Below are positions 1-7,587 of a stretch of DNA of 8,215 nt, piece by piece (the stretch's first letter is position 1; every line of letters begins with the position of its first letter). Position numbers and translations under genes: made by a program. Below the pieces are notes generated by a model that was not told the DNA's origin, made no database searches, and worked only from the letters and a program-made list of their open reading frames with translations. Source of the DNA: CAZDME01 sp964506785 [NCBI: uncultured bacterium] (GTDB lineage Bacteria > CAZDME01 > JAYEMH01); contig CAZDME010000010.1 in NCBI GenBank assembly GCA_964506785.1, positions 24,229 to 32,443 of the forward strand. Direction: 5' to 3'.

Positions 1-2324
1 TTCCTTTTCTTCTTTGCCGTCTTCGGTCTGCCTTCTACCTTCTCCCGTTTCTTTTTTAACAGCTTCCGAAAAGTTTCTTCCCACTTTTCTTTCAATCTTG
101 CCAGAGGTAAATTTATTATTTTTTTCTCGTTTCTGCTAATCAGAAGTTTATTGCCTTCAACCTTTCCAATCGGGTTAAAAGCCGCCTTTAATTTTTGCGC
201 CAGATTTTGCAGGGCCAAAAGGGCCGAAGGGGCAAAGGAAACAACGAATCGCGACTGTGATTCTCCAAACAGCAAGGCATCGCTCCTCACTGGTTCTCTC
301 ACCTTGAATTCCATCTGCGGTGTCCTTTTTCCCCAATTAAAAACTACATCGGATATTTTAATGTCAGCGCCTAACATTTTCTTGGGGTTATTCAGGCAGC
401 ATTTCGCCAGGGCAACGGCCAGGCCGCCTTCGGCGCAGCCATGAGCAGAATTAAGCAGACCCTGCTGAATAGCCGTCAAACAAAATTTTTGCCCTTTCTT
501 TTCGGTATCCCAATCGATTTCCGGGGCATCGCCTTTTTTTAATCCATAGACTGTTTTTAAATATTCGCTTCCTCCGATTTCGTTCTTTGTCTCGCCGATT
601 AGGGCAATAAGGTCTCCTCTTTTCTTAAAGTGAGGGGTTGTCGTTTTTTGATAATCGTCGATAACTCCGGCCATTCCTATTATCGGCGTGGGGTCGATGG
701 CCCCATGGGGATTTTCATTATTCAAACTTACATTGCCGCTTACTACCGGTGTATTTAATTGACGGCAGGCTTCGCTAATTCCTTCGACACATTTCCGCAG
801 CTGCCAGAAATTTTCCGCTTTCATTGGATTGCCGAAATTTAATCCGTCGGTTATAGCTAAAGGTTTTGCCCCGGAGCAGACTAAACTGCGCGCGGCTTCA
901 GCTACCGCAATTGCCCCTCCGCGATAAGGGTTCAGGAAACAGTAGGTGCCGTTGCCCTTAACTGTCCAGGCCGCTGCTTTCTGGCTGTTGGGCAGGCGGA
1001 TGGCGGCCGCTTCCGAACCCGGGCCGAGTAAAATCCTTTTCCGCAGACTTGGTTTAATCTGGTTATAAACTATTTGCTGGCAGGCAATATTTACCGACGC
1101 TAAAAGTTTTAATAACACTTGATTATAATCTGACGGCTCTTTTATTTCCTCAAAGTTGTAGCTCATTGTCTCGGCGATATATGCCGGTGTTTTTATCTCC
1201 CGAAGATACTCTGGAGCTTCGACTAATATTTTTGACGGCACCTCGGCGACAATCTTTCCGTCCTGCCTGATTCTTAAAATACCGTCATCAGTCACCACCC
1301 CTATTTTTACTGCCGGTATTTTCCGCTTCTCAAGAATTTCCAGGGCTAAATGTTCTCTTTCCGGATTTAACACTAAAAGCATTCTCTCTTGCGATTCGGA
1401 CAGCATCACTTCATAGGGATTCATCCTGGCTGACTTTCTTGGGACCAGGCCGACGTCGATATCCATTCCCCGGCCGCCTTTATACGACATCTCGGAAGTC
1501 GAGCAGACCAATCCGGCGGCTCCCATATCCTGCATTCCTTCGACACATTTTTTTTCCATCAGTTCCAGGCAGGCCTGGCGGAGAATTTTGCCCAATTTAG
1601 GGTCGCCGATGGCCACTGCCGAAGAATCTATTTTTTTCGATTCGTCGATTCCTCCCGAAGCGAAAGCCGCCCCGCCGATTCCGTCACGGCCGGCTGCCCC
1701 GCCAATGGTATAGACCAAACTGCCGGCATTCGATGCTTTCGCCCGGATTAAGTTTTTCTTTTGTAAAATACCCACGCACATAGCGTTAACCAGAGGGTTC
1801 TTTTCATAGGAAGCGTCAAAGGATATTTCTCCTCCTAAGACCGGCACTTCGGCAGTATTGGCATAGTAAAAAAAACCCCGGCCGACTTCTCTCAAAAGAT
1901 ACTGAACATGCTTATTTTCCGCCCGGCCAAAACGCAGTGAATAAAGCAGCCCCACTGGTTCTGCCCCCATGGTAAAGATATCGCGGGCAACCCCTCCTCC
2001 ACCGGTAGCGGCCGCTTCAAAAGGCTCAATGGCCGAGGGATGGTTATGAGATTCGACTTTCATCGCCACGGCCATGCCGTCGCCGATTTCGACGACACCG
2101 GCATTTTCTCCCGGCCCCTGAATAACCTGCGGCCCGGAGGTAGGGAAAAGCTTTAAAACCGATTTCGAGTTTTTATAAGAACAGTGCTCTGACCACATTG
2201 CCGAGAAAAGCCCCAGTTCGGTATAGTTTGGTTCCCGGCCTAAGTATTTAACGATTTTTTTGTATTCTTCCTGGGTTAAACCTTGCTCTTCTATCATCTG
2301 CGGCGTTATTTTTATCTCTTCCAT
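1..2324 (-). CDS. purL: Phosphoribosylformylglycinamidine synthase, small-type PurL subunit (3' end beyond window)
   Basis: PurL makes FGAM from FGAR, ATP and ammonia, the fourth step of de novo purine synthesis, in the cytoplasm. I translated the whole frame: 774 codons with no stop or frameshift, running off the left edge. Visible motifs are the catalytic-His segment SEHCSY (45-50), VESHNHPS (90-97), the glycine-rich ATGGGGVARD (106-115), GGEISFD (164-170), QDMGAAGL (265-272), SESQERM (309-315), GPGSEAA (454-460), TDGLNFGNP (512-520), SGNVSLNNE (549-557) and GESQSRF (687-693). It begins like B. subtilis PurL (742 aa), so it is the small type that works with separate PurS and PurQ. The start ATG lies 5 bases after the purC stop, with GAGAAGGGG (2335-2343) ten bases upstream, so translation is probably coupled to purC. 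W748 matches the tryptophan near the normal C-terminus. The lysine/arginine-rich sequence after it is extra and unfinished. Identity is certain; the true end is not visible. Confidence 0.97.
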   Translation of the reverse strand, partial: MEEIKITPQMIEEQGLTQEEYKKIVKYLGREPNYTELGLFSAMWSEHCSYKNSKSVLKLFPTSGPQVIQGPGENAGVVEIGDGMAVAMKVESHNHPSAIEPFEAAATGGGGVARDIFTMGAEPVGLLYSLRFGRAENKHVQYLLREVGRGFFYYANTAEVPVLGGEISFDASYEKNPLVNAMCVGILQKKNLIRAKASNAGSLVYTIGGAAGRDGIGGAAFASGGIDESKKIDSSAVAIGDPKLGKILRQACLELMEKKCVEGMQDMGAAGLVCSTSEMSYKGGRGMDIDVGLVPRKSARMNPYEVMLSESQERMLLVLNPEREHLALEILEKRKIPAVKIGVVTDDGILRIRQDGKIVAEVPSKILVEAPEYLREIKTPAYIAETMSYNFEEIKEPSDYNQVLLKLLASVNIACQQIVYNQIKPSLRKRILLGPGSEAAAIRLPNSQKAAAWTVKGNGTYCFLNPYRGGAIAVAEAARSLVCSGAKPLAITDGLNFGNPMKAENFWQLRKCVEGISEACRQLNTPVVSGNVSLNNENPHGAIDPTPIIGMAGVIDDYQKTTTPHFKKRGDLIALIGETKNEIGGSEYLKTVYGLKKGDAPEIDWDTEKKGQKFCLTAIQQGLLNSAHGCAEGGLAVALAKCCLNNPKKMLGADIKISDVVFNWGKRTPQMEFKVREPVRSDALLFGESQSRFVVSFAPSALLALQNLAQKLKAAFNPIGKVEGNKLLISRNEKKIINLPLARLKEKWEETFRKLLKKKREKVEGRPKTAKKKR

Positions 2325-2329
2325 ATCGA

Positions 2330-3238
2330 TTAGGCCCCTTCTCGCTTTGTGGTTAAGCGGCTGAATGCTTCCTTATATTTTTCTTGAGTCTTTTTTACGA
2401 TTTCCGAAGGAAGTTCGGGAGGCGGTGGAGTTTTTTTCCACTTAACCTTTTCCAGGTAGTTGCGGACAAACTGCTTATCGAAACTTTCCTGAGTTCTTCC
2501 TTTTTTATATTTCTTCTTATCCCAGAAACGCGACGAATCCGGCGTTATTGCCTCATCGATTAACATCGTTTCACCGTTTTTCTCGTCCAGGCCGAATTCG
2601 AATTTGGTGTCGGCTATAATAACGCCGCGTTCCTTTGCATAGCTGACTGCCATTTTATACAAATCCAGGCTTTTCCCCTTAAGAAAAAGCGCCTTTTTTT
2701 CCCCTACTTTGGCTGCCAGTTCGTCGAAGCTTATGTTTACGTCATGGGCTCCCGCGCTTTCTTTTGTTGCCGGAGTAAAAATAGGCTCGGGAAGCTTTTC
2801 TGCCTCAAGAAGCCCAGCCGGGAGTTTAATCCCGACAATGCTTTGCTTGGACTGGTATTCCCTCCAGCCCGATCCGGCCAGATAGCCGCGGACAACGCAT
2901 TCCACGTCGATTCTTTTCAGTTTTTTTATCAGCATCGACCGGCCTTCTAACTTATTTCGATGAGATTTAAGTTCGGGAGGAAAATCTTTCCAGTCGATGG
3001 AAATCATATGATTGGGGACAATATCGCAAAGCTTCCTGAACCAGAAGGCAGATATTTGATTTAGTATTTTCCCTTTGTCCGGGATTAGAGTGGGTAAAAT
3101 GAAATCGAAAGCGGAAATTCGGTCGGTAGAAACCATCAAAAGCTTATCGCCCAGATCATAGAGGTCTCTGACCTTGCCGCGATAAAACAGAGGGAATTCT
3201 TTTAGGTAAGATTCTTTCAGGCCTGCCTTCGAACTCAT
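2330..3238 (-). CDS. purC: SAICAR synthetase (phosphoribosylaminoimidazole-succinocarboxamide synthase)
   Basis: PurC joins aspartate to CAIR using ATP, giving SAICAR, in the cytoplasm. The 302-residue protein has the family motifs in order: RGKVRDLYD (20-28, nucleotide-binding loop), STDRISAFD (37-45), ECVVRGYLAGSGW (113-125), TPATK (155-159), DTKFEFG (210-216) and IDEAITPDSSRFW (227-239), the last carrying the substrate and metal contacts. It is longer than the roughly 240-residue B. subtilis form and closer in length to the yeast-type enzyme (about 300). A proline-rich patch at 270-277 precedes a charged C-terminal helix. The ATG lies 55 bases after purB and has no clear Shine-Dalgarno sequence, only an A/T-rich stretch. 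No better in-frame start is visible, and the RGKVRDLYD motif sits at the expected distance from this one. The stop is 5 bases before the purL start. Confidence 0.97.
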   Translation of the reverse strand: MSSKAGLKESYLKEFPLFYRGKVRDLYDLGDKLLMVSTDRISAFDFILPTLIPDKGKILNQISAFWFRKLCDIVPNHMISIDWKDFPPELKSHRNKLEGRSMLIKKLKRIDVECVVRGYLAGSGWREYQSKQSIVGIKLPAGLLEAEKLPEPIFTPATKESAGAHDVNISFDELAAKVGEKKALFLKGKSLDLYKMAVSYAKERGVIIADTKFEFGLDEKNGETMLIDEAITPDSSRFWDKKKYKKGRTQESFDKQFVRNYLEKVKWKKTPPPPELPSEIVKKTQEKYKEAFSRLTTKREGA

Positions 3239-3260
3239 AAATTTCGCAATCTAATGTAAA

Positions 3261-3282
3261 TGGAAGGTAAACATGCCTTCCA
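3261..3282 (-). other. Short inverted repeat in the purB-purC gap
   Basis: TGGAAGG and CCTTCCA form a perfect 7-bp stem around an 8-base loop in the 55-base gap between the purB stop and the purC start. On the minus-strand transcript the stem is followed by AUUUACAUUAG and not by a U-run, so it does not look like an intrinsic terminator. It could be an mRNA-processing or stability hairpin, or chance. Its position, about 20 bases before a start codon that lacks a clear ribosome binding site, is the only reason to note it. Confidence 0.3.
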
Positions 3283-3293
3283 AACTATGCCTT

Positions 3294-4586
3294 TCAAATC
3301 TTAAATTTTTTAAAGGCGTGAGGTAAATTCTTAAGGTAAATATCCAGATTGAAACAATTGCTGATTTCGGCTTTATCCAAAAGCTTGCCTATGGCATTAT
3401 CCTTAAGGAGTAAACTTTTGAAGTCTTCTTTTTCCTTCCAGACCTGCATGGCTACATTCTGAACCAGCCGATAGGCATCCTGGCGGGATAGCCCTTTTTT
3501 GGTTAATTCGAACAGTATCCTCCCGGAAAAAATCAAACCCTTAGTGGTCTTTAAATTTTCCGCCATCTTCTCCGGATAAACCATCAGATTTTCCACTATG
3601 TACTGAAAGCGGTTGAGGATATAATCGATAAGAATCGTGCCGTCGGGGATGATCACCCTCTCTACCGAAGAGTGGCTGATGTCTCTTTCGTTCCAGAGGG
3701 TAATATTTTCAAAAGCGGCCAAACTGTAGCTCCGGATTAAACGGGCCAAACCACAGATTTGCTCACAGCTTACTGGATTGCGTTTATGCGGCATCGCCGA
3801 AGAACCTTTCTGCCCCCGGCTAAAGGGTTCTTCTACCTCTCCTATTTCTGTCCTTTGGAGATTGCGTATTTCGGTGGCGAATTTCTCTATACTGCCGGCC
3901 AGAATAGCCAGTGCGGCCATAAACTGCGCCTGCCGGTCGCGCTGCAGGATTTGGTTGGAAATCGGAGCCGGTTTTAGATTCGAATTTCGGCAGACATATT
4001 CTTCCACATAGGGGTTAACTAAGGCATAGGTGCCTACGGCGCCGGAAAGTTTGCCGTAGCTGATTGCCTCTTTGGCCTCTTCGATTCTTTTCTGACTGCG
4101 TTCTAACTCTGCCAGCCAGAGGGTTAATTTAAAGCCAAAAGTAATTGGTTCGGCATGAATTCCATGGGTTCTGCCCACCATAACGGTTTTCTTATAGGTT
4201 TTAGCTCTTTTCTTGACCACAGCTGTTAATGATTTAAGGTCTTCTAGAATTATATCGGCCGCTTCCCTCATTTGAATGGAAAGGGTTGTATCTAAAACGT
4301 CATTGGAGGTCAGTCCGAAATGAATAAATTTTCCGTCCGGGCCGATATTTTCCGAGAGATTGGCGATAAAAGCCAGTAATTCATGCTTTACATCGTTCTC
4401 GATTTCCTTGATTCGCTTAAGACTGAATTTAGCTTTAGTCTTAATGTTCTGTACGGACTCTTTGGGAATTTGTCCCAATTCAGACATCGCTTGACAGGCC
4501 AGTATTTCAATGTCCAGCATCTTCTGAAAGCGGTATTCCGGAGCCCAGATTTTGGCCATTTTGGGTAAGGTATAACGTTCAATCAT
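3294..4586 (-). CDS. purB: Adenylosuccinate lyase
   Basis: PurB removes fumarate from SAICAR to give AICAR, and from adenylosuccinate to give AMP, so it acts twice in AMP synthesis. It belongs to the fumarase/aspartase superfamily and normally works as a homotetramer in the cytoplasm. The 430-residue length matches B. subtilis PurB (431), and the N-terminus (MIERYTLPKMAKIW) matches that family, which supports the start. Key regions are KHE with H68, HFGLTSNDVLDT (89-100), RTHGIHAEP (139-147) with the general-acid histidine H141, and the superfamily signature GSSAMPHKRNP (261-271), whose flexible loop carries the catalytic serine (S262 or S263). It is the first gene of the purine unit, about 70 bases downstream of a near-consensus promoter. 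A run of five G (4591-4595) just before the ATG is the only ribosome binding candidate, and its spacing is short. Confidence 0.98.
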   Translation of the reverse strand: MIERYTLPKMAKIWAPEYRFQKMLDIEILACQAMSELGQIPKESVQNIKTKAKFSLKRIKEIENDVKHELLAFIANLSENIGPDGKFIHFGLTSNDVLDTTLSIQMREAADIILEDLKSLTAVVKKRAKTYKKTVMVGRTHGIHAEPITFGFKLTLWLAELERSQKRIEEAKEAISYGKLSGAVGTYALVNPYVEEYVCRNSNLKPAPISNQILQRDRQAQFMAALAILAGSIEKFATEIRNLQRTEIGEVEEPFSRGQKGSSAMPHKRNPVSCEQICGLARLIRSYSLAAFENITLWNERDISHSSVERVIIPDGTILIDYILNRFQYIVENLMVYPEKMAENLKTTKGLIFSGRILFELTKKGLSRQDAYRLVQNVAMQVWKEKEDFKSLLLKDNAIGKLLDKAEISNCFNLDIYLKNLPHAFKKFKI

Positions 4587-4662
4587 ATTTCCCCCGTTTT
4601 TAACTAATCTCGCGTTTGCTTAAGGCCGCTCCCCGAAACTTTCTTCCCTGTCTTGAACACGC

Positions 4663-4691
4663 ATTATAACAAGTTTTAAATTATCGGTCAA
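4663..4691 (-). promoter_or_regulatory. Sigma70-type promoter of the purB-purC-purL unit
   Basis: Read on the minus strand, the -35 box TTGACC is at 4686-4691 and the -10 box TATAAT at 4663-4668, separated by exactly 17 bases. That is five of six and six of six matches to the housekeeping consensus at the optimal spacing. Transcription would start near 4656, leaving a leader of about 70 bases before purB. The promoter lies in the 140-base gap after the membrane protein gene, so the purine genes can be transcribed independently of the upstream genes. I see no convincing intrinsic terminator in the remaining 35 bases between this promoter and the upstream stop codon: only a 4-bp CCCT/AGGG pairing and a GC-rich GGGCCC patch, with no T-run. 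Read-through from upstream is therefore possible. Confidence 0.85.
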
Positions 4692-4726
4692 GCAGTTTAA
4701 TATAGCCTGGGGGCCCTGTATGAGGG

Positions 4727-6883
4727 TTATATCCTCTCCTTGCGGAACAAAAAGGAAAGGGAATAAAAGGCGATGACGATTAAAAGGAGCATGTTTATTC
4801 CGGCCACAAAAGAAATCGATTCTAAAATCCCTCCGGCCGCGGCGCCCAAAAGATTTGAGCCAAAAGCAGCATCCTTATGCCGGCAATTTTGGAGGGAATG
4901 CATAAAAATAATCCCGGCGAAAAATATCGGTAGATTCAAAAAAATACTTACTAAAATTGATTTGGGCCAATAGCCTAAAAAGTTGAATGTTCTCAGCGGG
5001 ACTAAAAAGATGATTAACACCGAAAGGATAAGGAAAAAATAATAAAAATTTGGATTTCCTATTCTTATCCTCGAGACAAAAAGGTTAGCCGCCAGGATCA
5101 GAAGCAAAATGGCCGAGATGGTAAAGGCATTCACTAACCAGGTTGAACCAAAAAGCAATGTGGTTTTACTGATATTTTGAAACTCAAGCAATAGAAAAGC
5201 CGCTCCCAGAAAGAAGAAATGGAGATTTATTTTCCCTCCCCCGGGTAAAATCGTTTTTCTTGCCGTCAAGAAAAGTAATAGCAGAATGATTATTACGGAA
5301 AGGTGCATCCTGGGGATCATCGGCCTTTCCAGGTATAAATATGGCCAATTGTCGGTTGTTAGTTTAACCGGCTTGCTTTTCGAAAAATCGACTTTATTTT
5401 TCGAAATGAACTTTTTAAGTTTTAAATTGCTGTTTATCGCGCTTTTGATATTTTTGATATTTTCCCCGGTCACAAACATAATGCCGCCCCAGCCAAAACG
5501 GCCTTTGCTCCTTACCCAGAAGCTGACCGGAGGGATACCGAAAGTTTCCTTCAACAACCCGTTTATTCTTTGGGCAATCCATATTCTCTGCGGCTCAAAG
5601 ATTACCGTAAATACGCCGTCTTTTGTTAATAAATTTTTTGCCTCCCGGAAGCTTTCTTTCGTATAGATATAGTGGTCCAACCTCATGTTGTTATAACTGG
5701 ATGATAACGTGTGGGAATCAAGAAGCCCCAGAGAAACAATGTCATATTTTTTCTCGGCCTTTTTAAGAAACGACCTGGCATCGTTAATGACTATCTTAAG
5801 GCGGCCGTCTCTATAGGGCTCTTCCGGATGAAATTCTAAGCCCAGTTTATAAATTCCCGGGTCTATTTCTACCGCGTCTACGTTTTTCACTTCGCTTCGC
5901 AACGCCCCGGCGGCATCATTACCGGCCCCGGCCCCCAAAAGAAGGACATCTTTGGCGTCTCCCTTGAACAAATATGGCAAATCATACTGGCTGAATTTCC
6001 TCGTTTCAAAATCGAAATAATCGGGGTATTTTTCAATAAAATTTTCCGAAAGGTTTAAAAGCCCCATGTAGCCGACGTTATTGACCTGAAGCAAATAGCC
6101 TTTATTGATTTTTCTTATTTTATCGCGAAAGGGGCTGATACTAAGTTTTTGGTAAGGAGACCAAACCGTTTGAATTTTATCGCTTTTCTTTTCCAGAACG
6201 ATTGTCGGAATAATAAACAATAAGCAGATTAAAATTGCCAGAAGATTATTCCGCCGGTTCTCGGCGCGTAGTAAAGCCATTGCGAAAAGCATGGCGGAAA
6301 TTAGAATGAACCAAACCCGGGGCGGGCTGTATATGAACGAAAGTAAAGCTAATGCCCAGACTCCTAAAAAGCTGGCGCCGATATTGATTGAATATGCCTT
6401 GACGGTATCCTTATATCTATCCAGGAAATAACCCAGTCTTTGGCCCAGCGGTATAAAAATAAATAAAATAATAAAAAAAACCGCCAGTGTCGCCGCTATC
6501 CCCAGTAATGTTTTTGAAAAAGTCGCCCGCAGGCCGGCTTCATACCAGATAACTGAATCGGTAAAGGTGCTTAAAAGGAGCGGGATATCTCTAAAAAGAT
6601 GAACTTTGCTGTTATCTACTGTTATCATGATGGGAAGCTTAACCATCGCCAGCAGGGCCGCTAACAGCAAAGCCGTAATCGACAAATTGGGCTTTTCGTC
6701 GGGGAAAAAACAGCCCCAGCCGATACCCAGAAAACAGGCTAAAAGGACAAGATTATTGAAATAGGCAAAAATCCTTATTTCCGTTGATATCCAGCGGATA
6801 AGTGTTACCTCGAGAAAAAGCGTCAGGAAGCTCAGCAGGAAAAGCTCGAAATTATCTTTTTTTAATTCGATTGACTTCTGCAT
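4727..6883 (-). CDS. Polytopic membrane protein with a spermidine-synthase-like SAM-binding domain
   Basis: The 718 residues fall into three parts. About seven hydrophobic segments come first (roughly 13-30, 42-60, 68-87, 124-146, 163-184, 188-205, 213-230). A soluble domain follows at about 231-525, then about six more hydrophobic segments (527-540 to 713). The soluble part is a Rossmann-fold SAM-binding domain like SpeE: LLLGAGAGND (314-323) is the glycine-rich loop, VEIDP (338-342) carries the acid that would hold the ribose, and NDARSF (367-372) follows. The SpeE catalytic block, usually DSTDP, here reads LLDSHTL (387-393), so one acidic residue is kept (D389) and the second is replaced. 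TTDNWPYLYLERP (509-521) links to the second membrane part. Membrane proteins with this layout are often labelled spermidine synthase, but I know of no proven substrate; a methyltransferase or aminopropyl-type transferase is possible. AAAGGG (6888-6893) sits 4 bases before the ATG, and the upstream hydrolase stops 19 bases away. Confidence 0.85.
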   Translation of the reverse strand: MQKSIELKKDNFELFLLSFLTLFLEVTLIRWISTEIRIFAYFNNLVLLACFLGIGWGCFFPDEKPNLSITALLLAALLAMVKLPIMITVDNSKVHLFRDIPLLLSTFTDSVIWYEAGLRATFSKTLLGIAATLAVFFIILFIFIPLGQRLGYFLDRYKDTVKAYSINIGASFLGVWALALLSFIYSPPRVWFILISAMLFAMALLRAENRRNNLLAILICLLFIIPTIVLEKKSDKIQTVWSPYQKLSISPFRDKIRKINKGYLLQVNNVGYMGLLNLSENFIEKYPDYFDFETRKFSQYDLPYLFKGDAKDVLLLGAGAGNDAAGALRSEVKNVDAVEIDPGIYKLGLEFHPEEPYRDGRLKIVINDARSFLKKAEKKYDIVSLGLLDSHTLSSSYNNMRLDHYIYTKESFREAKNLLTKDGVFTVIFEPQRIWIAQRINGLLKETFGIPPVSFWVRSKGRFGWGGIMFVTGENIKNIKSAINSNLKLKKFISKNKVDFSKSKPVKLTTDNWPYLYLERPMIPRMHLSVIIILLLLFLTARKTILPGGGKINLHFFFLGAAFLLLEFQNISKTTLLFGSTWLVNAFTISAILLLILAANLFVSRIRIGNPNFYYFFLILSVLIIFLVPLRTFNFLGYWPKSILVSIFLNLPIFFAGIIFMHSLQNCRHKDAAFGSNLLGAAAGGILESISFVAGINMLLLIVIAFYSLSFLFRKERI

Positions 6884-6887
6884 TGGA

Positions 6888-6893
6888 CCCTTT
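6888..6893 (-). promoter_or_regulatory. Ribosome binding site of the membrane SpeE-like gene
   Basis: AAAGGG on the minus strand lies 4 bases before the ATG at 6883, inside the 19-base gap after the isochorismatase-family stop codon. It supports this start and suggests that the two genes share one transcript. Confidence 0.6.
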
Positions 6894-6902
6894 GAATTAA
6901 AA

Positions 6903-7583
6903 CTAAAGCTGTTTTATGATTTCGTCCGCGGTCGTTATATCGGCAAACCCAAAAGCCAGATTAAGCAGACTCGCCAGGTGCATCTTTTCATTAATGCTGC
7001 CGGTGCCGTCAGCCGGGAAAAATACCCGGTAATCCCGATAATAAGCGTCGCGGGCAGTGGATTCACAGCACATATTAGTCATTATTCCCGAAATAATTAA
7101 ATCTTCTATTTTTAAACATCGAAGCACGGTTTCTAAATCAGTGTTGTAAAAAGCGGAATAGCGGTGTTTCTGTATGACTTTTTCCTTTGACAGGGGGCGG
7201 ATTTCGTCATGCACTTCACTTTCTGGGGTTCCTTCAAGGCATTTACCTTGCCACCACCAGCCCATGATACCTTCGTCGAAACCATTGGGATGGTGGACAT
7301 GCCTGGTAAAAATTACTGGCCGGTCTATTTTGCGAAAGGCGCCGATGAGTCGCTTTACAGCCGGGAGAATAGCTATTCCCCCGCAAGTAAACGTTGGAGA
7401 AGAAGGGTCCAAAAAAAAGCGCTGCATATCAACGACCAGGAGAGCCGCCTTCTTTCCGTTAAGCTGCATCTTATGTGTATTAAAAGGCTCGATTTCTTTA
7501 AGCCAGAGTTGGGTTTTAGCCCCGATAGATTCTGCGCTTACATATGGCTTTATGTTTCCCTCCGGCCTATTTCCGTTTTTCAC
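6903..7583 (-). CDS. Isochorismatase-family cysteine hydrolase
   Basis: This 226-residue protein has the isochorismatase/nicotinamidase fold and would be a soluble hydrolase of amides or enol ethers. The catalytic triad is visible: D52 in LLVVDMQ (48-54), K139 in VIQKHRYSAF (136-145) and C172 in IMTNMCCES (167-175), with a second cysteine at 173. The nicotinamidase metal-binding pattern (D-x-H...H) is absent; the matching region reads TRHVHHPNG (93-101), so PncA is unlikely. Isochorismatase proper cannot be assigned either, because no siderophore or phenazine genes are nearby. An N-terminal region of about 40 residues before the core strand resembles the lead segment of EntB-like and some uncharacterised family members. 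The start is GTG, chosen because AAGGGAGGT (7588-7596) stands 4 bases upstream; the later in-frame ATG at residue 39 has no such site. The substrate is unknown. The membrane SpeE-like gene follows after 19 bases. Confidence 0.9.
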   Translation of the reverse strand: MKNGNRPEGNIKPYVSAESIGAKTQLWLKEIEPFNTHKMQLNGKKAALLVVDMQRFFLDPSSPTFTCGGIAILPAVKRLIGAFRKIDRPVIFTRHVHHPNGFDEGIMGWWWQGKCLEGTPESEVHDEIRPLSKEKVIQKHRYSAFYNTDLETVLRCLKIEDLIISGIMTNMCCESTARDAYYRDYRVFFPADGTGSINEKMHLASLLNLAFGFADITTADEIIKQL

Positions 7584-7587
7584 CGTT

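Noticed and set aside
151-444. Plus-strand open frame of 97 codons
   Set aside because: It lies entirely opposite purL, whose minus-strand frame carries conserved motifs here, and its own translation shows no recognisable family.
1531-1875. Runs of eight A or T in purL as frameshift or slippage sites
   Set aside because: The reading frame is intact through both runs and conserved motifs follow on each side, so nothing suggests programmed or sequencing frameshifts.
4606-4621. Possible PurR operator, AAGCAAACGCGAGATT, in the purB leader
   Set aside because: The left half fits the E. coli PurR box but the right half does not, and nothing suggests that this organism has a LacI-type PurR.
4692-4726. 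Terminator after the membrane protein gene
   Set aside because: Only a 4-bp CCCT/AGGG stem and a GGGCCC patch are present, with no T-run after them on the minus strand.
5286-5666. Plus-strand open frame of 126 codons
   Set aside because: It is opposite the SAM-binding domain of the membrane protein, has no good ribosome binding site that I can see, and its translation resembles no known domain.
6903-7583. Assignment of the hydrolase as nicotinamidase PncA
   Set aside because: The D-x-H...H metal site of nicotinamidases is missing, although the catalytic triad is present.
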